This document shows, piece after piece, positions 12,682-20,464 of a stretch of 24,191 nt of DNA. How positions within the stretch are numbered: the first letter of the stretch is position 1; every line of letters starts with the position of its first letter. The notes below the pieces were generated by a model. That model did not search any database. It was given only the letters and a program-made list of their open reading frames with translations, and had not been told where the DNA came from. Both the position numbers and the translations under genes were made by a program. Source of the stretch: a virus; IMG/VR virus record IMGVR_UViG_3300020141_000786, positions 1 through 24,191 of that record. One strand, 5' to 3'.

Positions 12682-13654
12682 ATTAGCAAACATTCGAGAT
12701 ATTCATTTGGAATTAACTAGTAAGTGCCAAGCCCGATGTCCAATGTGCCCACGGCGTATTAGCGGCGGCATACTTAATCCGTTAATAACATTAAACGAAA
12801 TAACATTAAGCCAATTTAAAAAATGGTTCTCCGTTGAATTTATACAGCAGTTAGATAGCTTGTTTATATGCGGCAACTTAGGCGATCCTATTATAGCACA
12901 AGATTGTTTAAAGATACTCCAATACATCAAGGAAACAAATCCTGCAATACAACTGAGTATGCACACCAACGGTAGTGCTAAAAATACACATTGGTGGGAA
13001 CAATTGGCCTACACCAAAACTAGGGTTGTATTTGGCATCGATGGTCTTGCAGACACTCACGCACTTTATAGAGTGGGTACAGACTATAATAAAATTATAG
13101 AAAATGCATCAGCTTTCATACAGGCCGGCGGCGATGCGGAATGGCATATGCTAGCGTTCGAGCATAACGAACACCAAATTATAGAATGCCAAACTATTAG
13201 CAAACATCTTAAATTTAAAAAATTTACAGTTAAACATACTAGTCGGTTTACCAGCGATAAGTGGCATGTTATAAATGATGAAGGCAAAACAACACACATT
13301 TTACGACCTACTCGAATCAGTCAAGATATGATATCCAAAGTTAAAGCGTCAACGACTGTAGTTTCAGAAATACAATGTAAGGCTGTAAAGTATAAACAAC
13401 TATATATTGCAGCTGATGGGTCTATTAGTCCTTGTTGCTGGTTAGACGTTAGTTGGATGCTGCCAACGCATGGCTCTCGCATTGATTATATGGATACCAT
13501 TGGACACTTTCCTAATCTAAATAAAAATACAATAGAGGAAATATTCGAGTCCGGACACTTTAAACAAATAGAAGATACATGGAATATCAAACCGCTAGTC
13601 GAATGCAGTAAGCAGTGTGGCAAGTTTGATAAATCAGGAGCACAGTTTGTCTAA
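12674..13654 (+). CDS. Radical SAM/SPASM-like enzyme (LGDP type)
   Basis: This 326-aa protein has CQARCPMC (C18, C22, C25) for the SAM-cleaving cluster. At the GGEP position it has ICGNLGDP (LGDP 69-72), and GIDGLADTH follows. The C-terminal domain has C235, then CC at 254-255 in DGSISPCCWL, and C311/C315, an SPASM-like auxiliary-cluster pattern. The closest relative in the window is 18849-19901, which shares LGDP, IDGLADT, FxHNEHQ and the C-x18-CC ... C-x3-C spacing. SPASM enzymes modify peptides or sugars. It starts within the previous gene's stop (8-bp overlap) and overlaps the next gene by 8 bp (TTGTCTAA), so the three radical-SAM genes in a row are translationally coupled. Confidence 0.92.
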   Translation: MYELANIRDIHLELTSKCQARCPMCPRRISGGILNPLITLNEITLSQFKKWFSVEFIQQLDSLFICGNLGDPIIAQDCLKILQYIKETNPAIQLSMHTNGSAKNTHWWEQLAYTKTRVVFGIDGLADTHALYRVGTDYNKIIENASAFIQAGGDAEWHMLAFEHNEHQIIECQTISKHLKFKKFTVKHTSRFTSDKWHVINDEGKTTHILRPTRISQDMISKVKASTTVVSEIQCKAVKYKQLYIAADGSISPCCWLDVSWMLPTHGSRIDYMDTIGHFPNLNKNTIEEIFESGHFKQIEDTWNIKPLVECSKQCGKFDKSGAQFV

Positions 13655-14534
13655 AGTAACTAGTCGTTGGCCGCATCAGGGCAGTATTAAAGTGGAATGG
13701 AATCTCGGCAAACGCTGCAACTATGACTGTAGTTATTGCCCGTCTAGTATTCACGACAGCACAAGCCCGCATACTGATATAGAAATACTAAAAGCAACTG
13801 TAGACAAACTAGTAACATTAGGCAAACCTATACGACTTAGTTTCACGGGCGGAGAGCCTTGTGTACATCCTAAGTTTGCAGAACTTATCACATATTGTAA
13901 TTACAAAGGAATTAGTTGGATTAGTGTAACAACTAACGGAACATTGCCATACGAATTTTATGCTAGTTTGAATGTTGATCAGTTTGTGTTTAGCCTGCAC
14001 TTAGAATACAATTGGCAACGTGTTTACAACACTATGAGCAAAGTTGCTGATCGCACTAATCTTAGACTTGTGGCACAAATTATGTGCCATCACGATCATA
14101 TGACTTCGGCTATGACTATTTTTGCTAGATGCCTTACAGATCATATACCAGCAACCTTAAGGCGTATACGCTGGACCGAAGGAGATCACGATTTGTTTGA
14201 TGATATGCGATATCATCCAGACGATTTAAATTGGATTAAGAAACAAGAATCCACTGTACAAGGAAATTGCGTAATAGATGATACACAAATAATTCATGCA
14301 AACGATGTGATTAAATTGCATTTAAATAAATTCAAAGACTGGACTTGTAATGCAGGCATCGAAAGCCTGATGATTAATTGGGATGGTGATGTTCACAGAG
14401 CAACTTGTCGTGTAGGAGGAAGTTTAGGTAATATATATAACGGCACCTTTTTGCAACCTGTTGAGGCTATTACTTGTGATAGGAACTTTTGCACATGCGC
14501 TGCCGATATACCGTTAACAAAATATAAAATATGA
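13647..14534 (+). CDS. Radical SAM enzyme with C-terminal Cys array, TTG start
   Basis: This 295-aa protein has CNYDCSYC (C24, C28, C31), FTGGEP (GGEP 68-71) and VTTNGT as the third strand. Its C-terminal array C234-x19-C254 ... C277-x4-C282-x-C284 suggests one or two auxiliary clusters. The genes at 21044 and 22878 share CNxxCxYC and the same C-terminal arrangement, so these three form a subfamily. I chose TTG at 13647 because AGGAG (13636-13640) lies 6 nt upstream; GTG 13617 and TTG 13626 are in frame but have no such site. It starts inside the stop region of the preceding radical-SAM gene and is followed by an oxygenase-like gene (ATGA overlap). The substrate is unknown. Confidence 0.9.
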   Translation: MSKVTSRWPHQGSIKVEWNLGKRCNYDCSYCPSSIHDSTSPHTDIEILKATVDKLVTLGKPIRLSFTGGEPCVHPKFAELITYCNYKGISWISVTTNGTLPYEFYASLNVDQFVFSLHLEYNWQRVYNTMSKVADRTNLRLVAQIMCHHDHMTSAMTIFARCLTDHIPATLRRIRWTEGDHDLFDDMRYHPDDLNWIKKQESTVQGNCVIDDTQIIHANDVIKLHLNKFKDWTCNAGIESLMINWDGDVHRATCRVGGSLGNIYNGTFLQPVEAITCDRNFCTCAADIPLTKYKI

Positions 14535-15001
14535 AATTCTTAAAAAACATTCAAATAGATCAACGTGCATTAGATTTCATGATTAAAAACACCGGTTCAA
14601 AACGTCCTATATTACCACCTGCAAATTATCAAAAAGAAACATATGAAAAATGGATTGCTGCCGGGTGCGATATTAATCGTTTATATTGGGAATCATTTAG
14701 TAGCGACAACTTTCCTTTTACAGTTGATTTGCCCTTTGTTGGAAATTGGTGGTTCAGCAAGTTATTACCTGGCAGCGTATTTCCATACCATCAAGATATA
14801 TATTCAAGTCTTGAACCTAAGAGCAGATTGTGGATTGCATATCAGGATTACCAACCTGGCCACCTGTTTTCGTACGGTGATAAAGTGCTAACCGATTACA
14901 AAAAAGGCGATGTTTTTGAATTTGATGATACTGCAATTTTCCACGGTGCCGCAAATTGCAGTCTTATACCTAAAATTAGTTTGCAGGTAGTTATTATATG
15001 A
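14531..15001 (+). CDS. 2-oxoglutarate/Fe(II) oxygenase-like protein C
   Basis: This 156-aa protein is compact and cupin-like: WWFSKLLPGSVFPYHQDIY (H87, D89), LWIAYQDYQPGHLFSYGD, KKGDVFEFDDTAIFHGAANC (H138) and PKISLQVVI (K148). HxD...H is intact; the basic residue that would bind 2-oxoglutarate is Lys instead of the usual Arg, as in some known members of the superfamily. The prediction is a small hydroxylase acting in the cytoplasm. It begins within the stop of the upstream radical-SAM gene (ATGA) and overlaps the next SGNH gene in the same way, suggesting coupled production of all three. Confidence 0.83.
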   Translation: MKFLKNIQIDQRALDFMIKNTGSKRPILPPANYQKETYEKWIAAGCDINRLYWESFSSDNFPFTVDLPFVGNWWFSKLLPGSVFPYHQDIYSSLEPKSRLWIAYQDYQPGHLFSYGDKVLTDYKKGDVFEFDDTAIFHGAANCSLIPKISLQVVII

Positions 15002-15825
15002 AAATACAGAATCTTGACCCAACAAAATATAAAAGATTTTTTGCGTTTGGATGTAGTTTTACTAACTACAACTGGCCTACTTGGGCAGACATTATAGGTA
15101 AAGATATTGAAGTATATGCAAATTGGGGCAAGCAAGCCGCCGGCAACTATTTTATATTTAACAGTGTCATGGAAGCCGATGCACGTTATAATTTTACCAA
15201 AGATGATTTAGTAATTATTTTCTGGACTATCAAAGAACGAGAAGACAGATATTCTGGTAACGAATGGGTACACTTTTCTCCTTACAATATTGAGGCAAAT
15301 TATGGTAAAGAGTGGACCGAAAAGTATTATTTTGATAATCGACATTATTTAATGCGTGACCTTACTTTAATTAAAGCAACCCAGGATATTTTAAAAACTA
15401 AAGAGTGTGACTGGGCGAATTTATCATGGGGAGAATTTTTACACAGCGACGAACTAAAACCCAAATATGATATTGCTAATAAATCTCAAAAAATAACAAT
15501 GATGAAAGAATGGAGAGCTCAGTGTAAAAATATATATAAAGGCGGAGAAATTCCAAAATATATTGACAACAATGATATAATAACATTATACCAATCAATT
15601 TTTAATGATTTTAGTGGCGTGTATAAATGGTTTCGCACAGAATGTCTAGATGAAGACCGGCGTGTTTCTCCAGGAAATGATTTACATCCTATGCCAAGTG
15701 AAGCACTGATGTTTCTAGATTGGGTATGGCCTGATAATTTATTAAGTAGTAAAGCTAGAAACTATGCTAATAACTGGGTTCATTCGGGCCACGCAATGCC
15801 ACGGCCAACAGTGATTAGGTTATAG
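14998..15825 (+). CDS. SGNH-hydrolase-like protein with insertions
   Basis: This 275-aa protein has FFAFGCSFTNYNWP (S20 nucleophile block), DDLVIIFWTIKEREDRY (a strand equivalent to the other SGNH proteins' VIIMW/VLVGW), and DLHPMPSEALMF near the C terminus (D228, H230). A large middle region (about residues 85-215) is helix-rich and aromatic, probably a lid or substrate domain. It starts in the stop of the upstream gene (ATGA) and ends the rightward block, 5 bp before the convergent stop at 15831. It is the most divergent of the five SGNH-like proteins in the window. There is no signal peptide. Confidence 0.83.
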   Translation: MKIQNLDPTKYKRFFAFGCSFTNYNWPTWADIIGKDIEVYANWGKQAAGNYFIFNSVMEADARYNFTKDDLVIIFWTIKEREDRYSGNEWVHFSPYNIEANYGKEWTEKYYFDNRHYLMRDLTLIKATQDILKTKECDWANLSWGEFLHSDELKPKYDIANKSQKITMMKEWRAQCKNIYKGGEIPKYIDNNDIITLYQSIFNDFSGVYKWFRTECLDEDRRVSPGNDLHPMPSEALMFLDWVWPDNLLSSKARNYANNWVHSGHAMPRPTVIRL

Positions 15826-15839
15826 TATTATTAATAACC
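15818..15839. repeat. Weak hairpin across the convergent junction
   Basis: GGTTAT (15818-15823) and ATAACC (15834-15839) can form a 6-bp stem spanning both stop codons. There is no strong GC content or T-tract, so it is at best a weak bidirectional terminator. Confidence 0.3.
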
Positions 15840-16610
15840 AGCTAAGTGACCTATACCAATTTTATTACGGAAATCATCAGTAAATGTTCCGTCAACTCGG
15901 ATACTGAATGATTGTACAATTGCCCTGCCACCGTTATGCCAATCTTGATCATTAAAGAACAATGCGTGTGATGTGGTCTCAACTTTGTTATCAGTATCAG
16001 GATCCCATATATAAAATGGCTTGCTTATTTCAGTACGCAAGTGTATAAATTCGTGACGATGATCAAAGTATGTAGTTTCTTCAGGATATATTAAATCTCG
16101 ATGCATAGCAGTTAATCCGTCATGTTCTGCTTTAAAGATAATAATGCGTCCTAAATGTGTAAAGACGCTAGGAACTAATTTTTCTAACCATTGTTTTAAT
16201 TCAGGAAAAAATCTTGCATCTGAAGTCCATGCCTTTTCTTCAAACCTAGTTTCCCAACCACCTTCTTCTGTTTTAAGAAAAATAAACTGATACGGATCGT
16301 ATGCACCTAATGCTAATTTTAGATACAATACAAACTGATCTCTGTTTTTCCATTCGCCTATTTCTCGGCCCGCTATTCTGATTTCGTGGTCTTCGGGAAG
16401 TGCAAAGTATTCATCTACTGCTTGGAATGTTGGTTTGATTGTAAGTTTGTATGCATTGTCAAATCCGCCAGGCCGCACAACATTACCTTCTTTCTTATTT
16501 TCTGACAACACTATACCTTTGCATATTCTGTAATGCAGTTTTTTCAAACCTTCAATATCTAAAAACGGATCAAGGTTAATGTATGGTTGAGAATTTATTC
16601 CGCGGATCAT
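15831..16610 (-). CDS. 2-oxoglutarate/Fe(II)-dependent hydroxylase-like protein D (paralogue of A)
   Basis: This 259-aa protein has AMHRDLIYP (H170, D172), FFNDQDWHNGG (H225) and SFSIRVDGTFTDDFRNKI at the end, with R229/R238 as candidates for binding 2-oxoglutarate. The C-terminal strand and DFRNKI tail match the protein at 6598-7326, making them paralogues; the N-terminal halves are more divergent. It is a single-gene leftward unit. The ATG at 16610 has no Shine-Dalgarno sequence; AATAAATA read leftward (16644-16637) lies 26 nt upstream, the same spacing as for the tail-fibre-like gene. It stops 5 bp from the convergent SGNH gene. Likely chemistry is side-chain hydroxylation. Confidence 0.85.
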   Translation of the reverse strand: MIRGINSQPYINLDPFLDIEGLKKLHYRICKGIVLSENKKEGNVVRPGGFDNAYKLTIKPTFQAVDEYFALPEDHEIRIAGREIGEWKNRDQFVLYLKLALGAYDPYQFIFLKTEEGGWETRFEEKAWTSDARFFPELKQWLEKLVPSVFTHLGRIIIFKAEHDGLTAMHRDLIYPEETTYFDHRHEFIHLRTEISKPFYIWDPDTDNKVETTSHALFFNDQDWHNGGRAIVQSFSIRVDGTFTDDFRNKIGIGHLAGY

Positions 16611-16636
16611 AATAAAGGATAACTAGTATATAATAA

Positions 16637-16644
16637 TATTTATT
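16637..16644 (-). promoter_or_regulatory. Late-promoter-like element (AATAAATA)
   Basis: Read leftward this is AATAAATA, 26 nt before the ATG at 16610. This matches the 26-nt spacing from TATAAATA to the ATG at 4119. One mismatch to the T4 late consensus. Confidence 0.5.
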
Positions 16645-16653
16645 TGAAAATCT

Positions 16654-17331
16654 ATGACAAACCTTGCAAAGTGGGATCTTTATTACAACTTAGAAGGCGA
16701 CCAACCGGTCCGAGCTAATTTAGTGTACACACCTTACATCAGTCCAGATCAAAAGACTATTTGTATGAGCTTTAATCGAGATATTGCATATCACAAATAT
16801 CCTGAAGAAAATGTTATGTGGACCGAAGAGCTTCTTTCAGACAGATTTAATAAAGAATTAGAATTTCATAAACTGGCTAGTATGACAATGCCAACACTTA
16901 GACTATTGGATGCAGACACTACTAAACGAGAAGTTTACTTTGAATGGCACGGTGCTGACTTCTTTATGCAAGGATTAGCAGCTGGCGGCTATGATAATGT
17001 ACTACCCGACTGGCAAGAACAATGGTTGTCGTTAATTGAAAAAATGTGGGCAGCAAATATTTACAAAATTAGCTTACATCCAAACAGCTGGATTGCACAT
17101 GACGGCAAACTCATTCCGTTTAACTGGTTCTTTTGCTATCATAAAAATAGCAGTCCTGTTACTGTACAATCATTACTTCTGCAAATTAGTTCAGGCCGGC
17201 AAGAGAAGTTAGCAGGTATCGAATTGGAAACTCCATTCACTCCTATTCAGTTACAGACTATTGCATTTAACAGCTTCAGGCAAAATTATCCTAAAGAACT
17301 AATAGAGAAATCAGTATGCCGTATAACGTAA
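16654..17331 (+). CDS. Degenerate kinase-like protein (putative)
   Basis: This 225-aa protein is not firmly recognised. Parts look like a shortened aminoglycoside-phosphotransferase/protein-kinase-like fold: RFNKELEFHKLASMTMPTLRLLDAD (a helix then strands, as around the kinase Glu), VYFEWHGADF (hinge-like), and YKISLHPNSWIAHDGKLIPFNWFF (137-160), which resembles the 'HxDxxxxN ... DW' catalytic and metal loops but lacks both aspartates (PFNW where DW is usual). If the fold is right it would be a pseudokinase, perhaps binding a substrate or nucleotide. It leads the rightward block to 20464. A TATAAT (16629-16634) lies upstream with no good -35 box, and no Shine-Dalgarno sequence is evident. It overlaps the next gene by 16 bp. 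Confidence 0.78.
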   Translation: MTNLAKWDLYYNLEGDQPVRANLVYTPYISPDQKTICMSFNRDIAYHKYPEENVMWTEELLSDRFNKELEFHKLASMTMPTLRLLDADTTKREVYFEWHGADFFMQGLAAGGYDNVLPDWQEQWLSLIEKMWAANIYKISLHPNSWIAHDGKLIPFNWFFCYHKNSSPVTVQSLLLQISSGRQEKLAGIELETPFTPIQLQTIAFNSFRQNYPKELIEKSVCRIT

Positions 17332-18845
17332 TACTTTTTACAGATACTCCTAATCCTGAAAACTTTACTAGAGGATACGGTGCTTACAGAATTGCAAGTG
17401 AAATTCGTAAACACGGATACACAGTACTTACTGTTGATTTTGCCAGTGCGTTGGATGAAGAAACTTTTGCTGAGATATTAAATCGTAGTATAAGTTACGA
17501 AACGCTGGTAGTTGGATTTAGTACTACATGGTTCCCATTCCGTAGTAAAGATGTAAAAAACGATAGATTCATACTAGGAGAAAAAAGTTTAGAAATTAAC
17601 CCAAGATGTGATTTTGATCCGATAACACAGCACTGGTATGCTAATAGTTTAGCATATCGAATTGGGAAAGGTGAGCTTGAGGTATTTGCAAATCTTATAA
17701 GATCTCGGAATCCTGCTATTAAGATTGTCATTGGTGGCGCCAAGGCCAACGAATACATCTATGAAAAATATGTTGATAATGTGTTTATCGGCTACAGTGA
17801 AAATCAGATTATAGATTACCTCAAAAAGAAACGTATATTCAATAAAATTATTAATTATGATATTAAAGCACTGTCCGGAGAGTTTGATTTTAATACTAAT
17901 ACTACGGAATATGTAGACACTGATTGTTTGATGTCTGAAGAATTATTAACTATGGAATTTTCTAGAGGATGTATTTTTAATTGTACATTCTGTTCATTCG
18001 CACACCGCGGCCAAGATACTCGAAACTTTGTCAAGTATCAAGAAACAATTAAAAAAGAATTAATGGATAACTGGACTAAATGGGGAATTTATAAGTATAC
18101 AATCACCGATGATACATTCAACGATTATACTGAAAAATTAATATTAATAAATGAGGTTATCCAAAGTTTACCATTTAAACCTGTTTTTACATGGGCATAT
18201 TGTCGATTAGATTTAATAAGTCGAAATCCAGAACAAGCCCAATTGATGAAAGATATTGGAATTAAGGAAATTTATTATGGATTAGAAACTTGGTGTGAAG
18301 CAACATCAAAATCCATTCGAAAAGGCGGCAGTCGTGCTAAAAAGATAGAAGGCATGCGTATTGCCAAGGAATGTTGGGGAGATGAAATTTCTATTTCAGC
18401 AGGCATTATTGTTGGTCTACCTAACGACACTGTACATAGTATACAGGAATCCGTAAAATGGTATATCGAAGAAGGACACTTGTATATTGATCGTCTTAAG
18501 TATGTTTCTTTAATGTTGCGTTCTTATAACGAAACTTTTGATTATCAGTTTCTAAGCGATATTGAAAAAGACCCAATACAATGGGGATATACTTTTGAAG
18601 ATGGCGGTAATGAATTTCACTGGACTCGTAAAGATGCTGGCGATATTAATTCGATGAGCCAAGCAGATATAATTATGTTGGAAAGCAACAAGAGAGTTAA
18701 TCCTTACTATAATAAAAAGTCTAAAGGTAACTGGATGAATATTTATAAATCGTACGATTTGGACTACTCTAGTAAATCTCAAAGCGAGCTTTTTGTAAAT
18801 CATACACGCACCCATTATTTTCCAACACTATTAAATAAAATATAA
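17316..18845 (+). CDS. B12-binding-type radical SAM enzyme (class B-like)
   Basis: This 509-aa protein, the longest in the window, has an N-terminal Rossmann-like region (1-170) with GYGAYRIASEIRKHGYTV, KIVIGGAKAN (136-145) and VFIGYSENQIIDYL (156-169), as in B12-binding domains that precede a radical-SAM barrel. The histidine motif of cobalamin-ligating domains (DxHxxG) is not visible, so cofactor binding is uncertain. The radical-SAM motif is SRGCIFNCTFCSF (C219, C223, C226), followed by TITDDTFN and EIYYGLET strands. Relatives methylate unactivated carbons or rearrange substrates. It overlaps the kinase-like gene and is followed 3 bp later by another radical-SAM gene. Confidence 0.92.
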   Translation: MPYNVILFTDTPNPENFTRGYGAYRIASEIRKHGYTVLTVDFASALDEETFAEILNRSISYETLVVGFSTTWFPFRSKDVKNDRFILGEKSLEINPRCDFDPITQHWYANSLAYRIGKGELEVFANLIRSRNPAIKIVIGGAKANEYIYEKYVDNVFIGYSENQIIDYLKKKRIFNKIINYDIKALSGEFDFNTNTTEYVDTDCLMSEELLTMEFSRGCIFNCTFCSFAHRGQDTRNFVKYQETIKKELMDNWTKWGIYKYTITDDTFNDYTEKLILINEVIQSLPFKPVFTWAYCRLDLISRNPEQAQLMKDIGIKEIYYGLETWCEATSKSIRKGGSRAKKIEGMRIAKECWGDEISISAGIIVGLPNDTVHSIQESVKWYIEEGHLYIDRLKYVSLMLRSYNETFDYQFLSDIEKDPIQWGYTFEDGGNEFHWTRKDAGDINSMSQADIIMLESNKRVNPYYNKKSKGNWMNIYKSYDLDYSSKSQSELFVNHTRTHYFPTLLNKI

Positions 18846-18848
18846 GGA

Positions 18849-19901
18849 ATGCAAGTGTTTTATCAAACACTAACTGAACTCCAAATAGAAAATACATCTA
18901 TTTGTAATGCTGCCTGTCCTATGTGTCTAAGAGAGCATACTCCTGACAATAAATCCTGGTTTAAAGAAACATACCTCAGCACCGATTTTTTTGCTAACAA
19001 TATTCCTATCCATATTTGGAACGAAGTTAAACATATATTATTTAACGGTGTTCTGGGCGATCCGTGTGCAGCACCTAACTTTTTAGATATATGTCGATTT
19101 ATCAAGCAACAAAATAACAACATACGAATTACAATCTCCACTAACGGTGGCCTTCGCAATACAGAATTTTGGAAGCAACTTGCCGTGATACTAGGCCCTG
19201 AAGATATTGTAATATTTGCCATAGACGGATTAGCAGACACAAATCATATATATCGTGTAAATGTTAATTACAATAAAGTTATAACAAATGCAACAACATT
19301 TATTAAACACGGCGGCACTGCACATTGGCAATTTATTAGTTTTGCACATAATGAACATCAATTATTAGAGGCAGAGGCAACATCAGTAAGTATTGGATTT
19401 AAACAGTTCGTAATCAAACCATCTTACAGATTTATTCTAGACGAAATGACAGGTGCACAGCATTTTGGCAGTGATAATGTTTTGCTAAAACCGCCTGTTG
19501 GTAACACTGTACATAAACTAATACAATTTAAACAAAAGAAATTTACTGTGGAAGAATGGCAAAAAAGTTCTAATACAAGTAAAATTAATTGTTATGCAAT
19601 ACACAACAATAGCGTATACATAGATCACTTAGGAAGATTGTTTCCTTGCTGTCCATTAGCTAGTGGCATGATGGTAAGACGGACCGTGCATTCATTTAAA
19701 GACGGCTGGGATAATCTATGGGAACAATATGGTAAAGATAAAATTAATCTACATATAACTAAATGGGACAGCATTATTGAAGGAGAATTCTTCAAAGGCG
19801 TGAAGGATAGTTGGGACAAGGACTACTCGTCGGGTAGGTTAGCAAGCTGTGCTGGCACCTGTTCTAACTCTGACTTAAAATTTAATCATAAGGCAGTATA
19901 A
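18849..19901 (+). CDS. Radical SAM/SPASM-like enzyme (LGDP type), paralogue of 12674
   Basis: This 350-aa protein has CNAACPMC (C19, C23, C26), NGVLGDP (69-72) instead of GGEP, AIDGLADTNHIYRVN and FAHNEHQLLE, all shared with 12674-13654. Its C-terminal domain has C248, CC at 267-268 and C334/C338, the same spacing type as its paralogue. The start is open to question: AAGGA (18844-18848) touches the ATG at 18849, whereas GTG at 18855 has an ideal 6-nt gap and gives a protein two residues shorter. The stop overlaps the next ATG (TAATG). Its neighbours are the B12-type radical-SAM gene and a sulfotransferase, so it may install a group that is later sulfated; that is inference. Confidence 0.91.
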   Translation: MQVFYQTLTELQIENTSICNAACPMCLREHTPDNKSWFKETYLSTDFFANNIPIHIWNEVKHILFNGVLGDPCAAPNFLDICRFIKQQNNNIRITISTNGGLRNTEFWKQLAVILGPEDIVIFAIDGLADTNHIYRVNVNYNKVITNATTFIKHGGTAHWQFISFAHNEHQLLEAEATSVSIGFKQFVIKPSYRFILDEMTGAQHFGSDNVLLKPPVGNTVHKLIQFKQKKFTVEEWQKSSNTSKINCYAIHNNSVYIDHLGRLFPCCPLASGMMVRRTVHSFKDGWDNLWEQYGKDKINLHITKWDSIIEGEFFKGVKDSWDKDYSSGRLASCAGTCSNSDLKFNHKAV

Positions 19902-20464
19902 TGTCTGCAATACATTTACCCAAACACAATTTAACATTTATACACATTCCTAAAAATGCAGGATCAAGTGTTGTTGATTGGTTATTGAATAACTTTCAAA
20001 CTGATATAATTAATGGCCATCCAAATTTGAATATGATCAAATGTCATTGGGATGTCAAAGAGACATTCTCCATTGTGCGTAATCCATGGGCTAGAATGGT
20101 AAGTGCATACTTCTATTTAAAACAGTATGGATTTTATTGGGAAGATAATAATATAAAATCTATAGATGATTTTCCAACATGGGATTCATTTATTGATAGA
20201 TTAGATTATGATACTAAAAGTTGGAACTCATTAAGTACTAATCAGTGCGAATGGATTCATCCTGGCGTTGACTATTTGTTAAAGGCAGAAACTCTTACAG
20301 AAGACTTCAAACTAATACAAAGTTTGTTAGGATGCAGTGAGCCACTGCCATTTATCAATACGTCAACACACGACAACTATAAGTTATATTACACAGATAT
20401 GCAAAAAAATAAAATAGCAAGTATCTTCAATCGAGACATCGAATTATACAAATATTTGTTCTAA
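19901..20464 (+). CDS. Sulfotransferase family protein
   Basis: This 187-aa protein has both PAPS-binding signatures of sulfotransferases: FIHIPKNAGSSV (residues 13-24, the 5'-phosphosulfate loop) and FSIVRNPWARMVSAYFYL (57-73, the 3'-phosphate motif with R60 and S68). Short, carbohydrate-type sulfotransferases of this form move sulfate from PAPS to a sugar hydroxyl or a tyrosine. It lies last in the rightward block from 16654, with AAGG 7 nt before its ATG, which overlaps the upstream stop. Its own stop overlaps the convergent methyltransferase stop by 4 bp. PAPS must come from the host, as no ATP sulfurylase or APS kinase is visible. Confidence 0.9.
   Translation: MSAIHLPKHNLTFIHIPKNAGSSVVDWLLNNFQTDIINGHPNLNMIKCHWDVKETFSIVRNPWARMVSAYFYLKQYGFYWEDNNIKSIDDFPTWDSFIDRLDYDTKSWNSLSTNQCEWIHPGVDYLLKAETLTEDFKLIQSLLGCSEPLPFINTSTHDNYKLYYTDMQKNKIASIFNRDIELYKYLF

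Noticed and set aside
14522-14530. TATAAAA just before the ATG at 14531 as a late promoter
   Set aside because: It is within coding sequence of a coupled operon and does not match TATAAATA.
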